From Bacteroidales bacterium UBA3709 (GTDB lineage Bacteria > Bacteroidota > Bacteroidia > Bacteroidales > UBA932), in NCBI GenBank assembly GCA_002372015.1, contig DFIA01000022.1, positions 1 to 15,441 on the forward strand: a DNA stretch of 15,441 bases. The letters are read 5' to 3'. The notes under the pieces are model-generated. The model saw only the letters and a program-made list of their open reading frames with translations. It searched no databases and was not told the DNA's origin. Made by a program: the position numbers and the translations under genes. Below are positions 7,679-15,344 of the stretch, in pieces. Each line of letters begins with the position of its first letter. Within the stretch, counting starts at the first letter, position 1.

Positions 7679-8359
7679 TTAATTATCTGTTAGCAAATCC
7701 GGCCGTAAAGCCTTTGTTCTTTCTATGGCTTGCTTGTCGAGCCATTGCGCAATCTTCTCGTGGTCTCCGCTCAGTAGTATTTCCGGAACCTTCCACCCTT
7801 TGAAATCCGCTGGTCTTGTGTATATAGGTGGAGATAGAAGTGAGTTCTGGAAGCTGTCTGTAAGTGCAGAAGTCTCGTCAGAAAGAGCGCCGGGAATTAG
7901 TCTAACCAGCGTATCTGTTACGGCAGCAGCAGCAATTTCTCCACCGCTGAGTACGTAGTTGCCTATAGATATTTCTTTGGTTATCAGATGTTCCCTTATT
8001 CTTTGGTCTATACCCTTGTAATGCCCGCACAGAAGTATGATATTTTTCATCAGAGACATTTTATTTGCCATTTGTTGATTGAAAATTTCTCCATCCGGCG
8101 ATAGGTATATTATCTCATCGTATTTTCTTTCCCTTGTAAGTTTTTTGATAATTCTGTAGATAGGTTCTATCATCATAACCATACCGGCACCTCCACCGTA
8201 GCTATAATCATCTGTTTTCTTGTGCTTTCCTATAGCATAATCTCTGAGGTTATGAATGAATATGGATACGAGCCCCTTGTCTTTAGCTCGTTTTACTATA
8301 GAGTAATCGAGCGGGCTTTCCAATAGTTGTGGCATGCAGCTAATTATATCAATACGCAT
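7679..8359 (-). CDS. trmD: tRNA (guanine-N1)-methyltransferase TrmD
   Basis: TrmD makes m1G37 in tRNAs for Leu, Pro and Arg, which prevents +1 frameshifting. It is a SPOUT-fold homodimer using SAM. The reading frame extends to 8398, but I choose ATG 8359. The family begins MRIDIIS, an AAGAGG lies 6 nt ahead of this ATG, and the 13 extra residues look unrelated. This gives 226 aa, a normal length. Motifs: YSYGGGAGMVM (52-62), LSPDGE (86-91), the knot segment LLCGHYKGIDQRIREHL (109-125), ISIGNYVLSGGE (130-141), the catalytic-type Asp in DSF (168-170) and GWKVPEILLSGDH (188-200). Lys replaces the Glu of E. coli GRYEGID; I recall this as usual in Bacteroidetes and not a defect. No promoter box was found upstream. 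Confidence 0.95.
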   Translation of the reverse strand: MRIDIISCMPQLLESPLDYSIVKRAKDKGLVSIFIHNLRDYAIGKHKKTDDYSYGGGAGMVMMIEPIYRIIKKLTRERKYDEIIYLSPDGEIFNQQMANKMSLMKNIILLCGHYKGIDQRIREHLITKEISIGNYVLSGGEIAAAAVTDTLVRLIPGALSDETSALTDSFQNSLLSPPIYTRPADFKGWKVPEILLSGDHEKIAQWLDKQAIERTKALRPDLLTDN

Positions 8360-8601
8360 TGAACCTCTTTTACGTATCCTTATATCTGTCTTCATCATCG
8401 TCTTTACATTCGTCTTTATTTTCGCCTTCCTGCGATCATTTTTGCCACTCCAATTACTTATTTCATTTTTAATTGTTAGATACCGATTGCATTACGACCT
8501 TTAAGCACGTTATCGCGAATTTTGCTTGCGAAATTAATGATTTCTCATGAAAGTGTCAACCATTCTCAGGGAAGGTCAATTCAAAACCACGGGCATTATG
8601 A
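8360..8601. other. Intergenic region between trmD and the Fic control region
   Basis: This divergent gap holds no complete gene. On the minus strand, 8476-8544 reads as a 22-codon coding-like tail ending in TAA (see findings), which may be the remnant of a lost gene. An imperfect inverted repeat (AATTTTGC at 8518-8525, GCGAAATT at 8528-8535) lies inside it. No TAnnTTTG box for trmD is visible on the minus strand. Confidence 0.4.
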
Positions 8602-8688
8602 TAATCGACAAAATTTCCTATTTTTGCATATCTTAATCGACAAAATATCGTATCTTTGCACCGAGATTTATATCTTAATCGACAAAAT
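8602..8688 (+). promoter_or_regulatory. Iterated promoter/operator of the Fic gene
   Basis: The 13-bp element TAATCGACAAAAT occurs exactly three times: 8602-8614, 8634-8646 and 8676-8688, the last covering the A and T of the start codon. The first two copies belong to a longer 27-bp block (8602-8628 and 8634-8660, 24 of 27 identical). Each block ends in an exact -7 box, TATTTTTG (8619-8626) and TATCTTTG (8651-8658). The proximal box would start transcription near 8664, leaving a leader of about 23 nt. No well-placed -33 TTTG is seen; the element itself occupies that zone. The arrangement suits autorepression by a DNA-binding domain in the gene product (inference). Confidence 0.72.
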
Positions 8689-10162
8689 GGCAAAGAATAC
8701 TTCGCTACAGAATGTGCAGGAAATCGTAATGGCGACTTCGGACAAAAACGAGTCGGCACGCAGAACGGCAATGTTGAAAAAAGGGACACTCCGAAAGATT
8801 GCCCCCAAGGTATATACGACTACTATGAATGAACCCCCGGAGGTCATAATAAAGAGGAATCTCTTTTATGTGCTGGGGCAATTATATCCACATGCGGTCA
8901 TCAGCCATCGTTCAGCCTACGAACTGAAGCCGACTGCGGGAGGAGATATATTTCTGACCTACACATACACCAAGAATGTTTCTTTGCCTGGTGTTACCGT
9001 CCACTTGATGCAGGGACCAATGGGAACAGACCATGATATGCCTTTCATTGAGAATCTTTATATTTCCAGTGCCGAGCGCCGAGTACTGGAAAACCTTCAA
9101 AAAGGCCGTGCCCGTACCAGCGTATCCAAATGCCTGCCACGAACTTCTATAGAAGAAATGTTGGAGCGTATGCTTCAGGTGAATGGGGAGGTTGGCTTGA
9201 ACATGTTCCGTAACAAAGCAAAAAATATTGCCGCTGAGTTAGGTATGGAGGCAGAGTTTTACGCTCTCAATTCCATTATTGGAGCCTTGCTTTCTACTAA
9301 GCCATCAGGCGTATTGTCTTCTGCAAGTGCAATTGCAAGGGCTAAAGGCGAGCCTTTTGATGGTGGAAGGGTGAAGTTGTTTGAAACATTGTTTGAAGCT
9401 CTCCACGGAGAACAGTTCCCCTATATGGATGAGCCAAACGTGGAGAATGCAGCATTCCGCAATTTCGCTTTTTTTGAAAGTTACTTCTCCAATTATATTG
9501 AGGGTACGGAGTTTGAGATAGAGGATGCCAGACAAATCATAGAGACAGGGCAACCCATACCAACACGCAATGCAGACTCACACGACGTGCTTGGCACTTT
9601 CCAATTGGTAGCCAGCAGAAGGGAAATGCAGCGCACACCATCTTCCTTTGATGAATTGATAGAATTGTTACAGAACCGTCATCGTATCTTGATGGCAGCT
9701 CGTCCAGACAGAGAGCCAGGAATGTTCAAAATGCAAAATAATCATGCTGGTGATACGCATTTTGTAGATTGTACTCTTGTTAGAGGCACCTTGCGAAAAG
9801 GATATGAATTCTACCAGGCACTTGAGCATCCTTTTGCCCGATCTATTTTCATGCTTTTCATGGTGAGTGAGGTTCATCCATTCAACGATGGCAATGGTAG
9901 AATATCACGTGTTATGATGAACGCCGAACTGGTTGCAGCAGACCAGTCAAAGATTATCATTCCCACTGTCTTCCGCGAGGACTATCTCAATGCTTTACGA
10001 AGATTGACACGAAGAGGAGAGCCAAGTGTGATTATCCGGGCTTTGTCCAGAGTACGTGGGTTTAGTGCTAACATTACAGGTGATGATTTTGATTCAACCC
10101 GTCAATATCTTGAAGAATGTAATGCTTTCAAGGATGGTGATGGATATATTCTTAGATTCTAA
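8687..10162 (+). CDS. AbiEi-like / Fic domain fusion protein (putative AMP-transferase)
   Basis: The 491-aa protein has two parts. Residues about 1-140 resemble the AbiEi-type antitoxin/regulator fold: a winged-helix-like start with RRTAMLKKGTLRKIAPKVYT (25-44), then a segment with AVISHRSAYELKP (70-82). Residues about 180-460 form a Fic domain whose active-site loop HPFNDGNGRISR (397-408) is complete, with catalytic His397 and Arg408. SNYIEG (268-273) matches the (S/T)xxxE(G/N) inhibitory motif placed before the core, as in class II, self-inhibited Fic proteins. Fic enzymes usually transfer AMP from ATP to a protein hydroxyl; the target is unknown. The frame is open from 8522, but ATG 8687 is chosen because the promoter boxes and repeats lie upstream of it. 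It lies between minus-strand trmD and aroE, ending 10 nt from the aroE stop. Toxin/antitoxin or defence function is inference. Confidence 0.86.
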   Translation: MAKNTSLQNVQEIVMATSDKNESARRTAMLKKGTLRKIAPKVYTTTMNEPPEVIIKRNLFYVLGQLYPHAVISHRSAYELKPTAGGDIFLTYTYTKNVSLPGVTVHLMQGPMGTDHDMPFIENLYISSAERRVLENLQKGRARTSVSKCLPRTSIEEMLERMLQVNGEVGLNMFRNKAKNIAAELGMEAEFYALNSIIGALLSTKPSGVLSSASAIARAKGEPFDGGRVKLFETLFEALHGEQFPYMDEPNVENAAFRNFAFFESYFSNYIEGTEFEIEDARQIIETGQPIPTRNADSHDVLGTFQLVASRREMQRTPSSFDELIELLQNRHRILMAARPDREPGMFKMQNNHAGDTHFVDCTLVRGTLRKGYEFYQALEHPFARSIFMLFMVSEVHPFNDGNGRISRVMMNAELVAADQSKIIIPTVFREDYLNALRRLTRRGEPSVIIRALSRVRGFSANITGDDFDSTRQYLEECNAFKDGDGYILRF

Positions 10163-10172
10163 AGTGGCAGGG

Positions 10173-10994
10173 CTAAATGATGCCGGCAAATAGGCGGAAG
10201 CTTTCTATTGCCTGGTATTGTAGCCAGGTTCTTCCGCTTTGAGGGTTGAGGCATGGATCTTTGTAGTTGGCCTCTACTACTGTCAGACGGCAAGTTGTGG
10301 CTTTGGCTTCTCTTACAATTTTACTGAAAGCGTTGCAGAAAGCATCGTTAGTTTTTGGAATGGTGTAAATAAGAAGGGTTGTTTTAGACTCAGAGCAGAA
10401 GGCTGTTTTCAGCAGGCTTTCTGTCTCTGCAATGCTGAGGGCGTTTATCTTACCTAACTTTTGTTTTGCTTTCATTTCTGCAGATGTTTTGTCTGACAGC
10501 CCGGATATGGCTTTGGCAAAATCTTCTGCCTTGGAAAGGGTGCGGTTGGTTATGATGGTGTTTAGACCCTCGTGGATGCAGGCTAAAGCTGCGGCCTTTC
10601 CGGCTCCGCCACAACCAACTACAATTGCAGCAGTGTTGGAACTTGTGCTTGACTTTGTGTTTGTGGTGCAGAGTTCTTGAATTATTCTTCTAACTGCTAA
10701 ATAATCTGTATTATAGCTAAAAATTTTACTGCCTTTGAAAAGGATAAGGTTGGTGGCGTTGAGAACTCTTGAAACCGGATCGGGATTAGTTACAAACTGC
10801 ATTGCGCTTTCTTTGAATGGGGCGGTTACGTTTGCTCCGTAGTAGCCGTTTTCTTTCAAGTAGGTTATGGATTCTTCTATTGTGTGCCTTTCTACAAGGT
10901 TATAGGACATATCATTGTTTGGAAAGACCTCTCTGAAAAGCCGTGGGCTTTCGGAATGTGATATGGGGTTTCCTATGAGTGCAATTTTTTTCAT
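10173..10994 (-). CDS. aroE: Shikimate dehydrogenase
   Basis: AroE reduces 3-dehydroshikimate to shikimate with NADPH in the chorismate pathway for aromatic amino acids. The 273-aa product has the substrate-binding SHSESP (12-17), catalytic Lys61 in NVTAPFK (55-61), Asn80, and Asp97 in NTD (95-97). The nucleotide-binding GCGGAGKAA (127-135) is followed by NRT (150-152), the NADP-type loop, and the C-terminal end is YQAIESFRLFAG (260-271). The segment between 160 and 240 is poorly conserved, including IYTIP where many members have a more regular Thr/Pro-rich turn. All catalytic residues are nonetheless present. It is the last gene of the lysS operon, with 3 nt between the methyltransferase stop and its start. 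Its 3' end faces the Fic gene with 10 nt between, and no terminator is visible. Confidence 0.93.
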   Translation of the reverse strand: MKKIALIGNPISHSESPRLFREVFPNNDMSYNLVERHTIEESITYLKENGYYGANVTAPFKESAMQFVTNPDPVSRVLNATNLILFKGSKIFSYNTDYLAVRRIIQELCTTNTKSSTSSNTAAIVVGCGGAGKAAALACIHEGLNTIITNRTLSKAEDFAKAISGLSDKTSAEMKAKQKLGKINALSIAETESLLKTAFCSESKTTLLIYTIPKTNDAFCNAFSKIVREAKATTCRLTVVEANYKDPCLNPQSGRTWLQYQAIESFRLFAGII

Positions 10995-10997
10995 TTG

Positions 10998-11867
10998 TTA
11001 GCCTTGTTGCTTCAATGGAAGCTTTGCATTGACTGGCTGCTTGCTTACTTTATTTCTCTGACGGATAGCTTCATAGCAGAGAATGGAGGCGGAGACTGAT
11101 ACGTTCAGGGAGTCTAATTTTCCCAGCATAGGTATCATTATCTTGCGGTCTGAAACTTGCCGCCAGATGTGAGTCAGGCCATTGGCTTCGCTTCCCATAA
11201 CTATGGCGCACGGTTCTGTCATATCAGTATCGTAGTATGGTACCGAATCCTGCAGCTGGGCAGTGTATATCTTAATGCCGTGTTGTTTAAGAAACGCGAT
11301 GGCTTCCTGACTGCTACAGCAGACGATGGTCTGTGTAAACACTCCTCCAAGGCTGGCCCTTATGAGATTTGGATTGTAGAGGTCTGTTATGGGATTGCAA
11401 AACATAACGGCAGTAACTCCGCAGGCATCGGCTGTTCTTAAAAGTGCACCAAGGTTGCCTGGCTTTTCAACCCCCTCTGCCACAAGGATTAAAGGTTGTG
11501 GTATATGTAGGATCTGATGGAGGTTTTCAAGTGTTGTATGGCGGGCTTTTACCAGTGCTATGATTCCTTCTGTAGTGGAACGGTAGGCTATTTTGTTGTA
11601 AACCTGCTGATTAACTGTAAAAATATTGTGTATGTTGTTTGTTTCTAAAATGGAGTATATTGTTTTGTCTTTTATAATTTCTTTGCAGAGAAAAATCGAT
11701 TCTATCTCAAAACCAGAGCCGATGCAGGCAGAAACCTCCCTCAGACCTTCAACAGTAAAAAGGCCTTTTCTTTCTCTTTCCTTAGCTTTCTCTTGCAAAA
11801 GCACAACCTCCTTAACCTTAGGATTCTGTAAGGAGGTTATCATGCCCTGCAATAAATTGTCTGACAT
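10998..11867 (-). CDS. SpoU/TrmH-family RNA 2'-O-methyltransferase
   Basis: This SAM-dependent SPOUT-class enzyme methylates ribose 2'-OH groups on rRNA or tRNA; the exact site cannot be told from the sequence. The 289-aa protein has an N-terminal substrate-binding region starting MITSLQNPKVK (9-19) with GLFTVEGLREV (35-45), as in RlmB/TsnR-like members. The three SpoU motifs follow: EGVEKPGNLGALLRTADACG (131-150), AIVMGSEANGL (221-231) and IPMLGKLDSLNVSVSASI (245-262). The basic tail after residue 270 is variable. The start at 11867 is 7 nt after the lysS stop; Met9 is an alternative. It is the middle gene of the lysS - methyltransferase - aroE operon, linking tRNA charging and RNA modification. 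Confidence 0.92.
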   Translation of the reverse strand: MSDNLLQGMITSLQNPKVKEVVLLQEKAKERERKGLFTVEGLREVSACIGSGFEIESIFLCKEIIKDKTIYSILETNNIHNIFTVNQQVYNKIAYRSTTEGIIALVKARHTTLENLHQILHIPQPLILVAEGVEKPGNLGALLRTADACGVTAVMFCNPITDLYNPNLIRASLGGVFTQTIVCCSSQEAIAFLKQHGIKIYTAQLQDSVPYYDTDMTEPCAIVMGSEANGLTHIWRQVSDRKIMIPMLGKLDSLNVSVSASILCYEAIRQRNKVSKQPVNAKLPLKQQG

Positions 11868-11874
11868 GGTAATT

Positions 11875-13404
11875 CTATAACTCTTTTTTCATCTGGGGGA
11901 AGAAAAGTACATCTTGAATAGATGTTTGGTTTGTCATGAACATTGTTAAGCGGTCCATTCCAATACCCATTCCGCTTGTAGGCGGCATTCCGTATTCCAG
12001 TGCGCGAATAAAATCGTGATCTATGTACATGGCCTCATCATCGCCACTATTTTTGAGTTTTAGCTGATCTTGGAATCGGCCAAGCTGGTCTATAGGGTCG
12101 TTGAGCTCTGAGTAAGCATTGGCAAGTTCCTTTCCGCATACAAAAAGTTCAAACCTTTCTACTAAATCTGGATTGCCTCTCTTTCTTTTTGTGAGCGGAG
12201 AAAGTGATACAGGATAGTCTATAATGAATGTTGGCTGAATGAGTTTATCTTCTACAAAGGCTCCAAATATGGCGTCTATCAGCTTACCTTCTCCATAGCT
12301 CGGCTGGATAGGAACCTTTAACTTTTGGCAGGTTTCTCTAAGCTGCTGCTGGTTCATAGAAGAAACATCTACGCCGGCATATTGTTTAATGGCTTCTAAC
12401 ATAGGGAGCCGTTTGTATGGGCCTGCAAAATCTACTTGCTGGTTTCCTATGGTGGCCTTGGTAGTGCCGTTTACTGCCAAAGCAATTTTCTCCAGCATCT
12501 TTTCTGTAAAATCCATCATCCAGTTGTAGTCTTTATAGGCTACATATATTTCCATTGCGGTAAACTCTGGATTGTGGGTGCGATCCATGCCTTCGTTGCG
12601 GAAATTCTTGGAGAACTCGTAAACTCCCGTAAAGCCCCCAACTATCAATCTTTTAAGATATAGCTCATTTGCTATTCTAAGATAGAGGTCCATGTCTAAC
12701 ACATTATGATGGGTAATAAATGGGCGGGCATTTGCTCCTCCGGGGATAGGCTGCAGAATAGGGGTTTCTACTTCCAAGTAGCCATGGGAGTTAAAGAATT
12801 CTCTCATGGTATTGTATATCTTGGTACGCTTTTCAAAAACGTGTCGCACTTCTGGGTTAACTATGAGATCTACATATCTCTGGCGATAACGCATTTCTGC
12901 ATCTTGGAAAGCATCAAACACTTCTCCGTCTTTCTCTTTTACTATAGGCAGTACCCTCAGAGATTTGCTCAAAACTTTTAATTCCTTTACATGTATGGAT
13001 TTCTGCCCGGTTTGCGTTATAAATGCAAAGCCTTTTATACCTATTATATCTCCTATGTCGAGCAACTTCTTGAATACCGTGTTGTATAGTGTTTTATCTT
13101 CTTGCGGGCAGATTTCGTCGCGTTTGATGTAGGCCTGTATTCTGCCTTCGCTATCTTGTAGTTCAACAAAAGAAGCGGCACCCATAATACGGCGGCTCAT
13201 GAGCCTTCCTGCAAAAGAAACAGACTTGAATACTTGTTGAGAAGGATCGTCTTCGGCAGCCTCAGGATTGAAATCTTCCATTATCTGCTTAGATGTAGCA
13301 GTAATAATAAACTCATCTGCCGGATAAGGATCTATGCCTAACTCGCGTATCTGCTGCAGGCTTTGTCTTCTGTTCTGTTGCTGTTCGTTAAGATTTTGTT
13401 CCAT
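11875..13404 (-). CDS. lysS: Lysyl-tRNA synthetase, class II
   Basis: LysS charges tRNA-Lys with lysine in the cytosol. The 509-aa protein has an N-terminal helix, then an OB-fold anticodon-binding domain (about 62-144) with FAGRLMSRRIMGAASFVELQ (64-83). The class II catalytic core follows. Motif 1 lies around REFFNSHGYLEVETP (201-215), motif 2 is FRNEGMDRTHNPEFTAMEIY (268-287), and motif 3 is PPTSGMGIGMDRL (474-486). PGGANARPFITHHN (221-234) and GKELANAYSELNDP (424-437) are typical of LysRS. It opens the lysS - SpoU methyltransferase - aroE operon. It has a promoter 21 nt upstream that is back to back with the recJ promoter. No Shine-Dalgarno site is evident. Confidence 0.97.
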   Translation of the reverse strand: MEQNLNEQQQNRRQSLQQIRELGIDPYPADEFIITATSKQIMEDFNPEAAEDDPSQQVFKSVSFAGRLMSRRIMGAASFVELQDSEGRIQAYIKRDEICPQEDKTLYNTVFKKLLDIGDIIGIKGFAFITQTGQKSIHVKELKVLSKSLRVLPIVKEKDGEVFDAFQDAEMRYRQRYVDLIVNPEVRHVFEKRTKIYNTMREFFNSHGYLEVETPILQPIPGGANARPFITHHNVLDMDLYLRIANELYLKRLIVGGFTGVYEFSKNFRNEGMDRTHNPEFTAMEIYVAYKDYNWMMDFTEKMLEKIALAVNGTTKATIGNQQVDFAGPYKRLPMLEAIKQYAGVDVSSMNQQQLRETCQKLKVPIQPSYGEGKLIDAIFGAFVEDKLIQPTFIIDYPVSLSPLTKRKRGNPDLVERFELFVCGKELANAYSELNDPIDQLGRFQDQLKLKNSGDDEAMYIDHDFIRALEYGMPPTSGMGIGMDRLTMFMTNQTSIQDVLFFPQMKKEL

Positions 13405-13424
13405 AGGTTATTTTGATTGTCAGG

Positions 13425-13432
13425 CAAAGGTA
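13425..13432 (-). promoter_or_regulatory. -7 box of the lysS operon promoter
   Basis: On the minus strand TACCTTTG matches TAnnTTTG exactly, 21 nt before the lysS ATG, so the leader would be about 15 nt. No TTTG is present at the -33 distance; the region there is A/T-rich only. It is the best candidate in the 86-bp divergent gap. Confidence 0.6.
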
Positions 13433-13459
13433 ACATTTTTTTATAACATATTATTTAAC

Positions 13460-13467
13460 TAAATTTG
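13460..13467 (+). promoter_or_regulatory. -7 box of the recJ promoter
   Basis: TAAATTTG matches TAnnTTTG exactly, 23 nt before the recJ ATG. A T-run at 13435-13442 occupies the -33 position. It is only 27 bp from the divergent lysS -7 box, so the two upstream regions overlap. A G-rich Shine-Dalgarno-like GGGGGGAG at 13478-13485 precedes ATG 13491, unusually strong for this window. Confidence 0.62.
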
Positions 13468-13490
13468 CGCACCCGAAGGGGGGAGTTATT

Positions 13491-15254
13491 ATGGTTTTGA
13501 AAAGCAAAGAAAAGCAGTGGGTGGCCAAGAAGCCCGGAGATCCTATCTATACTCAGCAGTTAGTACAGGAACTTGGTATAGATGAGGTTTTGGCGAGCCT
13601 TTTGGTGCAGAGAGGGTTAAAGAACTCGGAGGAGGTTAAGCGCTTCTTCAACCCGTCTTTGTCTGCTCTTCACAATCCTTTCTTGATGAAAGATATGGAA
13701 GTAGCCGTGCAGCGTTTGCATCGGGCTGTGGAATCTGGAGAAAAGATACTGGTGTATGGCGATTATGATGTGGATGGCACTTCTGCGGTAGCTCTTGTAT
13801 ATTCGTTTCTAAAGCGTCTTACCTCTAATATAGATTATTATATACCAGATAGATACGATGAGGGTTATGGAATATCTCTCCATGGGGTAGATTGGGCTTT
13901 TGATAACAAATGTACGTTAGTAATAGCGTTAGATTGCGGAATTAAGGAAGGAGAAGCAGTTAAGTACGCCTCAGAAAAGGGTATAGACTTCATTATTTGC
14001 GACCATCATCTTCCGGGGGAGCAGTTGCCGCCGGCAATAGCCACCTTAGATCCTAAGAGAGAAGATTGCAATTATCCATACGACGATCTGTCTGGCTGTG
14101 GTGTGGGCTTTAAGCTTGTTCAAGGATACGCTCAGAAGTACGGCATTCCTTTTGAACAGATAGAGTCTTTGTTAGACCTTGTGGCCGTGAGTATTGCGGC
14201 AGACCTCGTTTCTGTAACGGGGGAAAACAGGGTGTTGGCGTTCTATGGTTTAAAAAGGCTCAACGAATCGCCGAGGAAGGGCTTGCTGTCTATGATAAAG
14301 CTCTCTGGTTTGGAGAAACACAAAATTACGATAGATGATGTTGTGTTTAAGATAGGGCCGAGAATTAACGCTGCCGGCAGAATGGAGAGTGGGAGAATGG
14401 CCGTGGATCTTCTTACATCAGATGATATAGCAGAGGCCAATCGTATTGGCAAAGAAATAAACGATCATAACAATGAGAGAAAGAGCATAGACAGAACTAT
14501 TACTCAGCAGGCTGTTGCCATAGTGCGTAGTCATCCACAATTTGCTTCTTTGAATTCTACGGTTGTGTATAATCCGGAGTGGCATAAGGGGGTAGTGGGT
14601 ATTGTGGCCAGTCGGTTGGTAGAGGCTTTTTATAAACCAACCATAGTGCTTACAAAATCTTCCAATGGATTTATATCTGGTTCTGCAAGGAGCATTGCAG
14701 GTTTCGATCTTTACGATGCCATAGAAAGTTGTGCAGATCTTTTGGAAAATTTTGGGGGCCATACCTATGCTGCAGGTCTTACTCTTAAAGAAGAAAATCT
14801 GGAAGCCTTTAGGCAAAGATTTGAAAGCATTGTAACAAAAAATATTACAAAGGAGATTCTAACTCCTATCATAAACATAGATGCCCGCTTGGAGTTTAAG
14901 CAGATAACGCCTAAATTCTTTCGTTTGTTAAACCAGTTCCAACCGTTTGGGCCTGGAAATCAGGCTCCGGTATTTATGACTACCAGCGTATATGATAACG
15001 GAAATGTAAAAGTGATAGGCAATCCTGCCCTCGGCAAGGGAGGGCACCTTAAATTGGAACTTATACAAGAAGATGCTCCATACCGTCCTTTAAGTGCTAT
15101 AGCCTTTAATATGAGTGAATACTACAATCACTTAGCAGATGGCAATCCGGTAGATATTTGCTACAGTATAGCAGAGAATTTCTATCGCTTTAGTATGACA
15201 AATTTGCAGCTTAGAATCAAGGATATACGCGAGGGCAAAGATACAACCATTTAA
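13491..15254 (+). CDS. recJ: Single-stranded-DNA-specific exonuclease RecJ
   Basis: RecJ degrades single-stranded DNA 5' to 3' in recombination, mismatch and base-excision repair. It is a DHH-family, Mn/Mg-dependent nuclease. The 587-aa product shows the motifs in order: GDYDVDGTSA (90-99), ALDCGI (146-151), CDHHLPG (170-176), LSGCGVGFKL (200-209) and GPRINAAGRM (289-298). The DHHA1 part then has HKGVVGIVASRL (365-376), SGSARSI (396-402) and FGGHTYAAGL (421-430). The C-terminal OB-like domain covers about 455-580. The start is fixed by a G-rich ribosome binding site and a promoter just upstream. It diverges from lysS. The same reading frame continues after its stop into a duplicated gene-start fragment. 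Confidence 0.97.
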   Translation: MVLKSKEKQWVAKKPGDPIYTQQLVQELGIDEVLASLLVQRGLKNSEEVKRFFNPSLSALHNPFLMKDMEVAVQRLHRAVESGEKILVYGDYDVDGTSAVALVYSFLKRLTSNIDYYIPDRYDEGYGISLHGVDWAFDNKCTLVIALDCGIKEGEAVKYASEKGIDFIICDHHLPGEQLPPAIATLDPKREDCNYPYDDLSGCGVGFKLVQGYAQKYGIPFEQIESLLDLVAVSIAADLVSVTGENRVLAFYGLKRLNESPRKGLLSMIKLSGLEKHKITIDDVVFKIGPRINAAGRMESGRMAVDLLTSDDIAEANRIGKEINDHNNERKSIDRTITQQAVAIVRSHPQFASLNSTVVYNPEWHKGVVGIVASRLVEAFYKPTIVLTKSSNGFISGSARSIAGFDLYDAIESCADLLENFGGHTYAAGLTLKEENLEAFRQRFESIVTKNITKEILTPIINIDARLEFKQITPKFFRLLNQFQPFGPGNQAPVFMTTSVYDNGNVKVIGNPALGKGGHLKLELIQEDAPYRPLSAIAFNMSEYYNHLADGNPVDICYSIAENFYRFSMTNLQLRIKDIREGKDTTI

Positions 15255-15269
15255 TGTTGTACTATAAAT

Positions 15270-15344
15270 ACGAACCTTTTCGATAAGCCAGATGAGCAGA
15301 GGCAAGTTTACTTGACTTTGCCATGGCGAGAAAAGTTGCAGTAA
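15270..15344 (+). pseudogene. Truncated duplicate of the following gene's 5' end
   Basis: The frame encodes NLFDKPDEQRQVYL, a few more residues, then LPWREKLQ and a TAA stop at 15342-15344. It is nearly identical to the start of the partial reading frame at 15366, 102 bp downstream in the same frame. Where the downstream copy has ATG this copy has ACG, and no other start lies between the recJ stop and it. It is therefore read as a dead partial duplicate, not a gene. The parent protein was not recognised. Confidence 0.6.

Noticed and set aside
7679..8359. Lys in GHYKGIDQR of TrmD as a catalytic loss
   Set aside because: As recalled, Bacteroidetes TrmD proteins commonly have this residue; the other knot and Asp motifs are intact.
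8360..8398. Upstream ATG for trmD adding 13 residues
   Set aside because: TrmD proteins start at MRIDII; the ATG at 8359 has an AAGAGG ribosome site and the extension is arginine-rich noise.
8522..8686. N-terminal extension of the Fic frame by 55 residues
   Set aside because: The segment contains both -7 boxes and two of the three operator-like repeats, and its translation is low-complexity and unlike the family; the ATG at 8687 is preferred.
8687..10162. Atypical base composition of the Fic gene as proof of transfer
   Set aside because: Sample lines counted by eye gave about 42-45 percent G+C, similar to neighbouring genes, so composition does not support recent transfer.
8434..10169. Inverted 7-bp AGTGGCA (8434-8440 minus, 10163-10169 plus) flanking the Fic gene as possible insertion ends
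   Set aside because: Seven bases over this distance is expected by chance, and the left copy is far from the start of the control region; no target-site duplication was seen.
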